A stretch of DNA of 64,000 nucleotides from Marinoscillum sp. 108 (GCF_902506655.1 NZ_LR734808.1:3284501-3348500), one strand, 5' to 3'. Numbered from the stretch's first letter, positions 1-9,353 are shown. Made by a program: numbers and translations. The notes: a model not told the origin generated them from the letters alone.

Positions 1-17
1 AAATTGGACATAAGACT

Positions 18-1010
18 GTGGTCAAAATAGGAAACTTAGAAATCGGGGAATTCCCACTGTTGCTTGCACCTATGGAGGATGTGAGCGATCCGCCATTCCG
101 TGCCGTGTGCAAGGAAAACGGAGCGGATTTGATGTATACGGAATTCATCTCCTCGGAGGGGCTCATCAGAGATGCTGCCAAGAGTGTGGAGAAATTGGAT
201 ATTTATGATTACGAGCGGCCGATAGGCATTCAGATTTTTGGAGATAAAATTGACTCCATGCGCCAGGCGGCTGCCATTGCCGAGGAGGCCAATCCAGAAA
301 TTATTGATATCAACTACGGCTGTCCTGTGAAAAAGGTAGCCTGTAAAGGAGCGGGTGCGGGTATTTTGCTGGATATCCCCAAGATGCAGGAAATGACCGC
401 CGAAATCGTGAAAGCGGTGAATAAACCTGTGACGGTGAAGACCCGACTGGGCTGGGACGATAGCACCATCCGTATAGTGGAGGTGGCCAAGCGTCTGCAG
501 GATGTGGGCATTCAGGCGCTGACCATTCATGGTCGTACGCGAAAGCAGATGTATAAGGGCGAAGCAGACTGGACCAAAATAGCGGAGGTAAAAAACCATC
601 CCGATATACACATTCCCATTTTTGGGAACGGCGACATTGACAGTCCCGAGAAGGCCCTGGAGTATAAGGAGAAGTATGGCATAGATGGAATCATGATCGG
701 GAGAGCGGCCATTGGTTACCCATGGATTTTCAATGAGATCAAGCACTTCATGGCTACTGGAGAGCACCTGGATAAACCTACTTTGACCGAGCGGGTAGCT
801 GTTGCCAAAAAACACCTGGAATTTTCTGTAGAGTGGAAAGGTGAGTTGAAAGGGATTTTCGAGATGCGGCGACATTACACCAACTATTTCAAAGGCATAC
901 CGGACTTCAAACCCTACCGTACACGTCTGGTAGAGTCTGCTTCATTTGAAGAGTTGAAAAGCATTCTGGATGAAATTCCGGAAGTATTTCAGGAGGCGAT
1001 AATCGCCTGA
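18..1010 (+). CDS. dusB: tRNA-dihydrouridine synthase (DusB family)
   Basis: FMN-dependent enzyme that reduces uridines in the D-loop of tRNA using NADPH. The 330-residue product has the full Dus TIM barrel: an N-terminal LAPMEDVSD motif (residues 16-24), the NYGCPVKKV motif with the catalytic cysteine at 102, KTRLGWD at 141-147, HGRTR at 171-175, and the phosphate-binding GNGDI (203-207) and MIGRAAIG (226-233) segments. Length is normal for the family. The start is a GTG only 17 bp from the window edge, so the promoter and any upstream operon partner are not visible. The EamA transporter follows after 22 bp, probably in the same transcript. Confidence 0.93.
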   Translation: MVKIGNLEIGEFPLLLAPMEDVSDPPFRAVCKENGADLMYTEFISSEGLIRDAAKSVEKLDIYDYERPIGIQIFGDKIDSMRQAAAIAEEANPEIIDINYGCPVKKVACKGAGAGILLDIPKMQEMTAEIVKAVNKPVTVKTRLGWDDSTIRIVEVAKRLQDVGIQALTIHGRTRKQMYKGEADWTKIAEVKNHPDIHIPIFGNGDIDSPEKALEYKEKYGIDGIMIGRAAIGYPWIFNEIKHFMATGEHLDKPTLTERVAVAKKHLEFSVEWKGELKGIFEMRRHYTNYFKGIPDFKPYRTRLVESASFEELKSILDEIPEVFQEAIIA

Positions 1011-1032
1011 CCCCCCAAAGCCCAACCCCAAT

Positions 1033-1923
1033 ATGACCCAAAAACCAACCGTAAAGGCCTGGAGCCTTTTGCTTGCCCTATCCTTGATATGGGGAAGCTC
1101 CTTTATCCTGATCAAGAAGGGCCTTTTGGGACTCACTCCTTTTGAAGTGGGCTCTCTGAGAATCCTCTCTGCATCTATTTTTTTACTGCCCTTTGTGATT
1201 CGAAACCTGAAAAAGGTCAAGAGACATCAGGTCAAGTATCTGGTGTCCATTGGCTTTCTCGGGAGTTTTATTCCTGCATTTTTATTTGCCATAGCTCAGA
1301 CCCGACTAGAAAGTTCGATCACCGGAGTGCTCAATGCCATGACACCCATATTCACCATGCTGGTGGGCTTATTTGTCTATAAACAGCAGCAGTCTCCACG
1401 GGTATTTGTGGGAGTATTTGTAGGGTTTTTGGGTGCTGCTACACTGGTCATGGCCGGCTCGGGAGGTGAGCTATCCAATTTCAATTTCTATGCATTTTTT
1501 GTGGTGCTGGCCACGATCATGTATGCACTCAATCTCAACATCATCAAGCATCACCTGCAGGAGCTTAGGTCTATGACCATCACCAGCATATCGCTGGCTT
1601 TTGTGGGGCCGATCGCTGCTGTGCAGCTTGTGTTCTTTTCAGATTTCCCCACTAGGGTGATGGAGGTGGAGGGTGTACTGGAGGCTACTGGCTATATCCT
1701 CACACTTGGAGTGGTAGGCACGGCCATTGCATTGATTATTTTCAATAAGCTGGTGAATCTCACCGATCCTGTTTTTACCTCTTCGGTGACTTATATCATT
1801 CCCATCGTGGCAGTGATGTGGGGAGTGCTGGATGGCGAGGTGCTTCTATTGAGTCATATACTCGGCATAGTTGCTATTTTGGTAGGAGTGTATGTGGCCA
1901 ATTCCAGTAAGAGGAAGGCATAA
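1033..1923 (+). CDS. EamA/DMT-family transporter
   Basis: Predicted inner-membrane exporter or permease of the drug/metabolite transporter superfamily; the substrate cannot be read from sequence. The 296 residues form two tandem EamA repeats (about 10-140 and 150-285) with about ten hydrophobic helices, beginning with the typical LIWGSSFILIKKGL segment. It lies 22 bp after dusB and ends directly at a strong bidirectional terminator, so it closes a dusB-eamA transcription unit. Family assignment is firm; function is not. Confidence 0.85.
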   Translation: MTQKPTVKAWSLLLALSLIWGSSFILIKKGLLGLTPFEVGSLRILSASIFLLPFVIRNLKKVKRHQVKYLVSIGFLGSFIPAFLFAIAQTRLESSITGVLNAMTPIFTMLVGLFVYKQQQSPRVFVGVFVGFLGAATLVMAGSGGELSNFNFYAFFVVLATIMYALNLNIIKHHLQELRSMTITSISLAFVGPIAAVQLVFFSDFPTRVMEVEGVLEATGYILTLGVVGTAIALIIFNKLVNLTDPVFTSSVTYIIPIVAVMWGVLDGEVLLLSHILGIVAILVGVYVANSSKRKA

Positions 1924-1959
1924 AAAAAGGCGACCCGATAGCATCGGGTCGCCTTTTTT
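1923..1959. terminator. bidirectional intrinsic terminator
   Basis: Perfect 17-bp stem (arms 1923-1939 and 1943-1959, 3-nt loop) flanked by A6 and T6. It sits between convergent genes (EamA on + and the zinc-ribbon membrane protein on -) and can terminate both. Confidence 0.93.
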
Positions 1960-1973
1960 GGCAGACTAAGACC

Positions 1974-2876
1974 TTAGTCGTGCAATTTCGAAAAATCAAA
2001 TTCTTCCAGGAATTTCTTCGCCTGCTGTGTGTTTTGAAACTCGAACATTTTGGTGTGACCGTCTGTGTCATGGATCTCCACTTTGATGGCCTCTATATTA
2101 GGGATGGCATGAGTCGTTGACTTAGCTACCAAAGAGTCCTTGTCAATATTCTTGGAGAGTTTCTGCGTTTTCCTTTTTACCCGTCCACAGTAAGAGCATT
2201 CGTACTCCTTCTGTATTTCACCATCTTCGTGATCAGTGGCAGGTTTCAGGATGTCTTCTTTGACCAGTTTCAAGGTTTGGAAACCACATCGGTCGCATTC
2301 GAATGCGCTAAGGTGACCCTGATATTTTTCAATCTTGGTTTCCTGAGTTTCCGGATCTATCCATACATCGTAGTCCACGGAGAAAGCATCTTCTTCAGCC
2401 TGCATTCCCTCATCCAGATACGTATCTTCTTCATCCTCGCTCAGAAGCTTCATTTCATTACCCGTGCCCGGATTGATACGAGGTGTATATCTCAGTTTTT
2501 TGAGTTTTTTCTCCAGAGGGCCAGGGTAGTAGTATTTGAAAATAAGGTATGCGATGTAGATATGGAGCGTGCCTATGCAAAAGGAGACAAAAATCCTGAT
2601 GAAAAACCAAACAGGGCTGAGAACGACCGTTTCATCATATACCGTGTTAAGAAAGAAAAAAATACCGGCGGCTAACACATAATTGGCTCGGAGGTAACTT
2701 TTGATCTCATACTGACTGGCCACATCAAATTTTTCTTTGAGTGTGCCAGCAAAGGAATATTTGATCCAATACCTGATGACAAAAATAAGGGTGAGGCCAA
2801 TAGCTACCAGAAAGAGGTACCACATGGCTACATGCCAGATATCAAGAAAGGACAAATAGGAATCGTTAGTTTTCAT
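1974..2876 (-). CDS. membrane protein with C-terminal zinc-ribbon cysteines
   Basis: No named family recognised. The 300-residue product has three hydrophobic stretches (about 15-36, 65-80, 90-114), then an acidic linker (about 145-185) and a soluble C-terminal region with two CxxC pairs, C194/C197 in CDRCG and C227/C230 in CSYCG. Together these could form one zinc ribbon. The final 50 residues look like a small alpha/beta domain. It stands alone, convergent with EamA, with a long upstream gap. A sensory or assembly role is possible but not supported by any specific motif. Confidence 0.7.
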   Translation of the reverse strand: MKTNDSYLSFLDIWHVAMWYLFLVAIGLTLIFVIRYWIKYSFAGTLKEKFDVASQYEIKSYLRANYVLAAGIFFFLNTVYDETVVLSPVWFFIRIFVSFCIGTLHIYIAYLIFKYYYPGPLEKKLKKLRYTPRINPGTGNEMKLLSEDEEDTYLDEGMQAEEDAFSVDYDVWIDPETQETKIEKYQGHLSAFECDRCGFQTLKLVKEDILKPATDHEDGEIQKEYECSYCGRVKRKTQKLSKNIDKDSLVAKSTTHAIPNIEAIKVEIHDTDGHTKMFEFQNTQQAKKFLEEFDFSKLHD

Positions 2877-3390
2877 AATGCTTTATATGATGAATGTCTA
2901 AAGTTAAACTGCTATGTCTAACCGAAAATTATTAAAACCTCAAACATTTTATATGTTGGCGGACTATCAAATTTGCGGAAAACTAATATAAAGCATTCAA
3001 TAAAAGAGAAAACAAATTGTTCTGATTTGACTTTTTAAGCTGAAATGGAGCCTTACGGCTGGTATTGTGGGATTTATTGGGCTGCCAGCAGGTGAGTCAC
3101 GGGGGCCTCCAACTGTAGAGAAATAGTCTCAACCTGAGGCGATATGATGTCTCGCAGCCTTCTTTCCATTTCCATCAGGTAGGTGAGGAGCGAGATGATC
3201 ATTAATAGCGTTATGAGCTTAGTCCACTTCATTCAATGTATTGATGACGTTTTGACCAATAAGGTTGCATCTTTTCAAAAAATACTCTCCTTTCTGTGGA
3301 TCGTTACATTTTACCACCAAATACTGACCCTGTTATGAGAAAAGCCACAAGAATTGTTTTTCTTTAGAGTAAAGTGAAACGTTCAAACAT
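2877..3390. other. intergenic region, about 510 bp
   Basis: Separates the minus-strand zinc-ribbon membrane protein from the plus-strand glycogen synthase. It contains a 12-bp inverted repeat (2877-2888 and 2987-2998) flanking the presumed promoter region of the minus-strand gene, and one plausible small minus-strand ORF (3074-3232, listed separately). I found no RNA gene or convincing TAnnTTTG promoter in it. Confidence 0.5.
3074..3232 (-). CDS. possible small membrane protein, 52 aa
   Basis: A 53-codon ORF from ATG (3230-3232) to TAA (3074-3076). Translation begins MKWTKLITLLMIISLLTYLM, a positively charged start followed by one hydrophobic helix, then a charged segment (MERRLRD) and an amphipathic tail ending LLAAQ. 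The layout fits a small single-pass membrane protein and it is the only ORF of this kind in a 510-bp gap. No family is recognised and no promoter is obvious, so this could be chance. Confidence 0.35.
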   Translation of the reverse strand: MKWTKLITLLMIISLLTYLMEMERRLRDIISPQVETISLQLEAPVTHLLAAQ

Positions 3391-5241
3391 ATGGTTAAGC
3401 AGGGCAAAACAACGGTGAAAGCAAAGCGACTTACAAAAACCCATACCTCCAACACCTTACTACTGGAGATAGCGTGGGAAGTGCTCAATCAGGTAGGGGG
3501 TATTTATACGGTTATCCGCTCCAAAGTGCCCACTGTGATCCCCAAGTGGGGAAATAATTACTGCCTGCTGGGCCCTTACATGTCTGCCAATGTAACTGCT
3601 GAATTCGAACCTGAAGAGCCACTCAATAATGACCCCATTGGAAGGGCAGTGCGTCGGATGCGTGAAAAGGGCTATGGTGTGCACTATGGTGTGTGGTTGG
3701 TTTCTGGCCGACCCAAGGCGGTCCTTTTCGATCTGGGGAGCGTCATGCATAAGCTCGGAGAGATCAAATATTTGCTGTGGGAAAACCATGGGATTTCCAC
3801 ACCGAGCGATGATCATTTGCTGAATGACGTCCTGGCCTTTGGTGAGTTGGTGAAGCTTTTTCTTACAGAACTGGCCGAGGAAACCAAGGATAGCAATAAA
3901 CAAATTATCGCTCACTTTCATGAATGGATGGCCGCTTCGGGCATCCCTGGTCTGAGAAAAGATCGCGTGAACGTGAAGACCATCTTTACCACCCATGCCA
4001 CACTTTTGGGCAGGTACCTGGCCATGAATGATCCGCAGTTTTATGATCACCTCTCCTTCATGGATTGGCAAAAGGAGGCCCGGCATTTTAATATTGAAGC
4101 GAATGTGATGATAGAGCGCGCTGCCGCCCATGGATCACATGTTTTCAGTACGGTGAGTGAAGTCACTGCTGCAGAATGCCGTCAGCTGCTCGGAAGAAAT
4201 CCCGATGTGATTTTGCCGAATGGCATTAACAATCAGCGCTTCGAAGCGCTGCATGAATTTCAGAATCTGCACCTGGAAAACAAGAATAAGATTCACTCGT
4301 TCACGATGACTCACTTCTTTTCCAACTACACTTTTGACCTGGATAAGACGCTTTACTTTTTTACATCTGGACGCTACGAATTCCTCAATAAGGGGTACGA
4401 CCTTACACTGGAGGCCCTGGCGCGTCTCAACCACCGGCTGCAAACAGAGAAGTCTGATGTCACTGTGGTGATGTTTTTCATCACCAAAAGGCCCTATTAT
4501 AGCATCAATCCGGATATCCTTGAGAGCAGGGCGTTGCTGGAAGAGTTCAGACATGTGATAGATTCCATCAAGAAGCAGGTAGGAGAGCGTTTGCTTTTCG
4601 ATGCAGTGAGTAGAAAAGACACCAAACTTCCTGAACTCAATGAGTTCGTGGACGATTACTGGAGATTGAGGTTTAGAAGGACGCTCCAGACCTGGAAATC
4701 AACTTCCTTACCTCCCATCATTACGCACAATCTCCATGATGATGCCAATGACGAGATTCTTAATTTCTTGCGCACTTCCAACCTGATCAACAATGAGTAT
4801 GACAGGGTGAAAGTGGTTTATCATCCGGATTTCATCAATTACACCAACCCACTGTTTTCCATGGAGTATGGTCAGTTTGTGCGGGGCTGTCACCTTGGTG
4901 TATTCCCCAGCTACTATGAGCCCTGGGGCTACACGCCGCTGGAGTGTATTGCTTCCGGAGTCCCTACAGTCACCAGTGACCTGGCGGGATTTGGTGATTA
5001 CGTGCAGGACAACGTGCCAGACCATGATCGCCGCGGGATTTACCTGGTCAAAAGAAATAAAAAGTCATTTGACGAAGCAGCAGGTAACCTGGCCAATAAA
5101 ATGTACAACTATGTGCGGCTGAGCAGAAGAGATAGGATTGATCTCCGAAACAGAACCGAGAGTTCCTCTTCCCTTTTTGACTGGTCCAATCTCATTCGCT
5201 ATTATGACCAGGCTTATCTGAGAGCGCTCGAAATAGAATAA
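3391..5241 (+). CDS. glycogen synthase, GT3 (eukaryote-type)
   Basis: Transfers glucose from a nucleotide sugar (UDP-glucose in characterised GT3 enzymes) to glycogen. The 616-residue protein resembles yeast/animal glycogen synthase, not the bacterial GT5 GlgA: the N-terminal EIAWEVLNQVGGIYTVI segment (26-42) is the GT3 signature, HEWMAA and TTHATLLGRYLA occur mid-protein, and the E-x7-E retaining-transferase motif is in YYEPWGYTPLECIASG near 508-523. It is about 90 residues shorter than eukaryotic enzymes and has no obvious phosphorylatable tails. It is monocistronic, and its stop abuts the stop of the convergent MBL gene with no spacer. Confidence 0.88.
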   Translation: MVKQGKTTVKAKRLTKTHTSNTLLLEIAWEVLNQVGGIYTVIRSKVPTVIPKWGNNYCLLGPYMSANVTAEFEPEEPLNNDPIGRAVRRMREKGYGVHYGVWLVSGRPKAVLFDLGSVMHKLGEIKYLLWENHGISTPSDDHLLNDVLAFGELVKLFLTELAEETKDSNKQIIAHFHEWMAASGIPGLRKDRVNVKTIFTTHATLLGRYLAMNDPQFYDHLSFMDWQKEARHFNIEANVMIERAAAHGSHVFSTVSEVTAAECRQLLGRNPDVILPNGINNQRFEALHEFQNLHLENKNKIHSFTMTHFFSNYTFDLDKTLYFFTSGRYEFLNKGYDLTLEALARLNHRLQTEKSDVTVVMFFITKRPYYSINPDILESRALLEEFRHVIDSIKKQVGERLLFDAVSRKDTKLPELNEFVDDYWRLRFRRTLQTWKSTSLPPIITHNLHDDANDEILNFLRTSNLINNEYDRVKVVYHPDFINYTNPLFSMEYGQFVRGCHLGVFPSYYEPWGYTPLECIASGVPTVTSDLAGFGDYVQDNVPDHDRRGIYLVKRNKKSFDEAAGNLANKMYNYVRLSRRDRIDLRNRTESSSSLFDWSNLIRYYDQAYLRALEIE

Positions 5242-6369
5242 CTACTGCACTTCGTGCCACCACGTGGTTTGTGGCAGGGTCTCTCCCAGGATGAAGCTGT
5301 CACCAATTCGTGGAGTGATCAGGTTGACCCCAGCTTCTTGTGCGGCTTTCAACACACGCTCGGCGGGCTCATACCATTCATGAGGTGCCAGCGTGAAGGC
5401 TCCCCAGTGGATGGGCATAACAGCCTTGCCCCCTAGATCCAGACTCGCCTGAATCGTTTGCTCAGGCATCATGTGGATGGCTTTCCAGCGTTCGTTATAC
5501 TGCCCGCACTCCATCATGGCAAAGTCAAACGGACCGTATTTTTCTCCTATTTCCTTAAAATGAGGCCCATAGCCACTGTCACCACTGAAGTAAATATTGT
5601 TTCCCGAACCCTGAATGACCCAGGAGGCCCACAATGTTTTGTTGGCATCTACGGTGCCCCGACCGGAAAAGTGACGGGCAGGAGTCGCCACAAAGGTGAG
5701 GTTACCCAGTTGGGCGCTTTGCCACCAATCCAGTTCAGTGATTTTATTTTTGGGAACGCCCCACGCCTGCAAATGGGAGCCTAATCCAAGGGGGGTGTAG
5801 AAATGTCCCACCTGATCCTGAATGGCCTTTATAGTAGGATAGTCCAGGTGGTCATAGTGATCGTGAGAAAAAATCACTGCGTCCAGCTTCCCGAGCGTTT
5901 TCAGGTCAAATGCGGGTTTGTTTTTGAACCGTTTGGCAAAGAAAGGGACTGGTGAGGCTGCTGGCCCCAGCATGGGGTCCAGAAAGATGCGCTTGCCCCC
6001 GATCTCCAATAATATAGCTGAGTGACCAAACCAGGTGACCCTCACGGTGGTGTCCGATGTTGATTTATTTTCCTTGCCAAATTGAGTTTCGATGGTGGCT
6101 GAGGGAGCAGTGTTTTTGGCCGATGCATACTCTTTGATCATCCCCCACATATTGCTCAGGCTGTTATCCATTTTGGTTTCTATCAGGTTGATAAACTGCT
6201 TGCTGTCGTAGTTAGGAGACCGAGCAATTTTCTCCAGATGTTCGCCGGAGGGTTTAGCGCCAAACTGAGGCGCAAAATGAATGAAAGCCATAATAGATAG
6301 GAAAAAGAGAAGGATGGCGCCCAAAAGAAAGGCTGAGAATTTTAACAACACACGTTTTGTTTTGGGCAT
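5242..6369 (-). CDS. MBL-fold metallo-hydrolase, membrane-anchored
   Basis: Metallo-beta-lactamase-fold hydrolase of the UlaG/NAPE-PLD-like type. The SHDHYDHLD zinc motif is at residues 168-176 (start at 6369), followed by HFSGRG, GDSGY and a final HWGAF. A hydrophobic N-terminal segment (about 8-30) suggests a signal anchor, so the catalytic domain is probably periplasmic. The frame is open to an ATG at 6411, but that start lies inside the terminator hairpin of the upstream hmgA unit, so I prefer ATG 6369 (375 aa). The substrate is unknown; related proteins act on phospholipid-like or lactone substrates. Confidence 0.82.
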   Translation of the reverse strand: MPKTKRVLLKFSAFLLGAILLFFLSIMAFIHFAPQFGAKPSGEHLEKIARSPNYDSKQFINLIETKMDNSLSNMWGMIKEYASAKNTAPSATIETQFGKENKSTSDTTVRVTWFGHSAILLEIGGKRIFLDPMLGPAASPVPFFAKRFKNKPAFDLKTLGKLDAVIFSHDHYDHLDYPTIKAIQDQVGHFYTPLGLGSHLQAWGVPKNKITELDWWQSAQLGNLTFVATPARHFSGRGTVDANKTLWASWVIQGSGNNIYFSGDSGYGPHFKEIGEKYGPFDFAMMECGQYNERWKAIHMMPEQTIQASLDLGGKAVMPIHWGAFTLAPHEWYEPAERVLKAAQEAGVNLITPRIGDSFILGETLPQTTWWHEVQ

Positions 6370-6376
6370 AAAAAAC

Positions 6377-6412
6377 AATGAACAGTGATGAATAACGTCA
6401 TCACTGTTCATT
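6377..6412 (-). terminator. intrinsic terminator after hmgA
   Basis: Perfect 15-bp stem (6377-6391 with 6398-6412, 6-nt loop) followed on the minus strand by a U run (A run at 6371-6375 of the plus strand). It ends the S41 protease-hmgA transcription unit and shows that the next minus-strand gene starts at 6369, not 6411. Confidence 0.85.
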
Positions 6413-6435
6413 TGGTTTTCTCTTTTTCTAAAAGC

Positions 6436-7596
6436 TTACTCCGTCCAGCTCATGGGATATTTTTCATCCACATACTTCATTCCCTCCTCGGTCACATAGA
6501 GTGGCCTGAAGGTGTCCAGCATTACGGCGAGCTCTTTGGTCTCCTTGGCACCAATACTTTTCTCCACAGTACCGGGGTGTGGACCGTGAGGTAAACCTCC
6601 GGGGTGCAGTGTGAAGGAGCCTCTGTCTATTCCTTTTCGGCTCATAAAATCCCCATCTACATAGTACAGTACCTCATCACTATCGATGTTGGAGTGATTA
6701 TAAGGAGCCGGTATGGCCAGCGGATGATAATCGAACAATCGGGGAACAAAGGAGCAAATGACATAACCCTGGCTCTGAAAGGTCTGATGGGCTGGTGGTG
6801 GTTGATGGATGCGCCCGGTAATAGGTTCAAAATCATGAATCGAAAGGGCATAAGGAAACAGATAGCCATCCCAGCCTACCAAATCGAAAGGGGACTGATC
6901 ATATTCGTATTGATGGAGCATGCCGTCTTTCTTGATTTTCATCAGAAAACTTCCCCTTTCCTTTTCGGTAATCAATTCGCTGGGCGGCCTAATATCACGC
7001 TCACAATAGGGTGAGTGTTCCATTAACTGACCCAGCTCGTTTCGGTATCGCTTGACCGTTTCCACCGGAGAGGCGGACTCAATAACGAGCAACCTCAACG
7101 GACCTTCGTCCCATTCAAATTTGTAAATAGTCGTTCGCGGGATCACCACGTAATCTCCTTGTTTCACACGTAGCTTGCCAAACTGTGAGAGGAGGTATCC
7201 ATTTCCATCATGGATAAAGACTACTTCGTCGGCCTCTGCATTTTTATAATAGTAGTCCATGCTTCGGCTCCTGGGGTTGCACAATGCCATTTTCACATCG
7301 CTATTCATAAGCACCACTTCGCGGGCTCCCAGGTAGTCCTCCCCCGTTTCTCGCACACCACTGGTTTTCAGGTGTGTTTGCTTCAGGCCGTGTTCTTTGA
7401 CGATTTTGGTGTCGTACGGGATCGACTGTTTCACAGCTTTGATCCTGGTAGGGGGCGTAATGTGATAAAGATTGGAATAGATACCGGAAAATCCTCTGGA
7501 GGAGACCAGTTCTTCCGCGTAAAGACTTCCGTCCGGCTGTCTAAACTGGGTATGTCTCTTTGGGGGTATCTCTCCGAGTCGATGATAAAAGGTCAT
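6436..7596 (-). CDS. hmgA: homogentisate 1,2-dioxygenase
   Basis: Non-heme iron dioxygenase that opens the ring of homogentisate to maleylacetoacetate in tyrosine/phenylalanine catabolism. The 386-residue cupin protein has the expected late iron-site region: H301 and E308 in HSNIDSDEVLYY and H337 in HPGGLPHGPHPG. It is somewhat shorter than animal HGD (about 445 aa), as is common for bacterial forms. It begins 12 bp after the S41 protease stop on the same strand, so the two are probably co-transcribed. No other tyrosine-degradation gene (hppD, fahA) is in the window. Confidence 0.92.
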   Translation of the reverse strand: MTFYHRLGEIPPKRHTQFRQPDGSLYAEELVSSRGFSGIYSNLYHITPPTRIKAVKQSIPYDTKIVKEHGLKQTHLKTSGVRETGEDYLGAREVVLMNSDVKMALCNPRSRSMDYYYKNAEADEVVFIHDGNGYLLSQFGKLRVKQGDYVVIPRTTIYKFEWDEGPLRLLVIESASPVETVKRYRNELGQLMEHSPYCERDIRPPSELITEKERGSFLMKIKKDGMLHQYEYDQSPFDLVGWDGYLFPYALSIHDFEPITGRIHQPPPAHQTFQSQGYVICSFVPRLFDYHPLAIPAPYNHSNIDSDEVLYYVDGDFMSRKGIDRGSFTLHPGGLPHGPHPGTVEKSIGAKETKELAVMLDTFRPLYVTEEGMKYVDEKYPMSWTE

Positions 7597-7608
7597 GTTG
7601 TTTGGGGG

Positions 7609-9237
7609 TTATTGGTTTTCTGCCAACTTGTTGGCTTCATCTATTAGGGTTAGTGCTTTCTGGAATACCTCATTCTGCTCATTGAAGATGGGGTAGAAGC
7701 CATCGTTTTTCCAGATGTTTCTGGCAATGAAAGCTTTGGTATAAATTTCCAGTAGTTGTTTGGACTTTTCGAATTCTTTTGAGTTGAACTTCACGCCATT
7801 TTGGGTGCCTGTGTTTTGCAGGTCAGCCCAGATTTTATCTGTCATCCGAAAAGAAGACTTAAAGTCTGCCAGAGACATCTTTTCCAGTCTTGATCGGTTT
7901 TCATCAGCATAGATCAGGCTAAACTCTGCGATGCTGTTGGTGTTGAACAGTCTGGTCATATAGCTGCTGTTGGCAGAGGTGTCCAGCGGCACAAAATAAT
8001 CGGGCATGATACCACCACCTCCGTAAACCGTGCGACCCTTGTCGGTTTGGTAAGTCAGCGAGTCCGCAAATTTGATGCTGTCCTGAGAGTAGATTTCACC
8101 ATTCTGAAAACGCTCATAAAACTCCAGATGGTAGTCTTCGAGTGAACCATCATAAGGTTTCTGAATGGAGCGACCACTTGGCGTGTAGTATCTGGAGATG
8201 GTCAGGCGAAGGGCTGAACCATCTTTCAGTTGGATGGGCATCTGCACCAGCCCTTTTCCAAAAGATCTTCTGCCTACTATGAGTGCCCGGTCATGATCCT
8301 GAAGGGCGCCTGACACAATCTCGGAAGCCGAAGCAGAGCCTTCATCGATGAGCACGATGACCGAGCCAGATTCAAAATCGCCTTTTGTTTTAGAAAAGTA
8401 TTCTGCATCGTGGCGTGGATCTTTGCCTTTGGTGTAGACGATCATCTGAGTACCCGCCAGCAACTCATCCGAAATCTTAATAGCCGGATCCATATAGCCA
8501 CCCGGGTTGCCTGTCAGGTCCAGAATCAATCGCTGCATGCCAGCCTGACTGAGTTTATTCATGGCTTCTTTGAATTCCATGAAGGTAGTAGCTGCAAAAC
8601 GACTCACTTTGATGTAGCCAATTTCATCATCTACCATATAAGACACATCCACTGAGTACTGAGGAATCACATCCCTCACAATCATGTACTCCAGCAAGTC
8701 ACTATTTCCTTTTCGCAGGATTTCCACCTTCACTTTAGAACCGCGCTCTCCACGGAGCAGGTCTATTACTCCCCGGTTGTTAATGCCTGTGCCAGCCACA
8801 GTTTTGTCGTCTACCTTAATGATTTTGTCACCTGGCATAATGCCCAGGCGCTCAGAAGGACCACCGCTGAGTGGACTCACCACATGTATGGTGTCTTTGA
8901 AAATATTGAACTCAATGCCGATGCCTTCAAAGTTTCCTTCCAGCTGAGACTGGGAGATTTCCAGCTCCTTAGCAGGAATATAGACTGAGTGTGGATCTAG
9001 CTTCTCCAGCATCTCAGTAATGGCTGTTTCGGCCAGCTCCTCAGTATTTACTTCATCCACATAGTCATTCTGAATGTGGGTGATCACCTGCCTAAACTTG
9101 TAAATGCTTTCATACAAGCTGTCAGAAGGGTCATTGCCTTCCGCCATATTGGCTCCGATGAAAATTCCCAGGGCAATTCCCAGGGCGATATATAAAGGAA
9201 GTCTGATGGCGCTTTTACTATTTTTTGGAGTCTCCAA
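7609..9237 (-). CDS. S41-family C-terminal processing protease
   Basis: Periplasmic serine/lysine-dyad protease of the CtpA/Prc type. Order in the 542 residues: N-terminal signal anchor (about 13-29), a PDZ domain (about 85-165, GIGIEFN and GDKIIKVDD), then the S41 core with the nucleophile region EGSASASEIVSGAL near 300 and the general-base lysine in RSFGKGLVQ near 323. A C-terminal extension of about 130 residues follows, as in many Bacteroidota homologues. It heads a two-gene unit with hmgA. A -7-like TAnnTTTG element lies upstream on the minus strand (9284-9291), without a well-spaced TTG. Confidence 0.9.
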   Translation of the reverse strand: METPKNSKSAIRLPLYIALGIALGIFIGANMAEGNDPSDSLYESIYKFRQVITHIQNDYVDEVNTEELAETAITEMLEKLDPHSVYIPAKELEISQSQLEGNFEGIGIEFNIFKDTIHVVSPLSGGPSERLGIMPGDKIIKVDDKTVAGTGINNRGVIDLLRGERGSKVKVEILRKGNSDLLEYMIVRDVIPQYSVDVSYMVDDEIGYIKVSRFAATTFMEFKEAMNKLSQAGMQRLILDLTGNPGGYMDPAIKISDELLAGTQMIVYTKGKDPRHDAEYFSKTKGDFESGSVIVLIDEGSASASEIVSGALQDHDRALIVGRRSFGKGLVQMPIQLKDGSALRLTISRYYTPSGRSIQKPYDGSLEDYHLEFYERFQNGEIYSQDSIKFADSLTYQTDKGRTVYGGGGIMPDYFVPLDTSANSSYMTRLFNTNSIAEFSLIYADENRSRLEKMSLADFKSSFRMTDKIWADLQNTGTQNGVKFNSKEFEKSKQLLEIYTKAFIARNIWKNDGFYPIFNEQNEVFQKALTLIDEANKLAENQ

Positions 9238-9353
9238 TGGATTCAGAATTTATTGTGCGTTTAAAATTACAGCCTTATGAGGTCAAAATTAAACGTGCGG
9301 ATGATCAAAAACGTTTCTGACCAAAATCAACCCATCGTTTTCAATCATATTGG

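Noticed and set aside
36-875. Long minus-strand frame opposite dusB
   Set aside because: Shadow of a strongly recognised gene; low-complexity, His-rich translation without domain features.
6370-6411. Upstream ATG of the MBL-fold gene
   Set aside because: Lies within a perfect terminator hairpin belonging to the hmgA unit.
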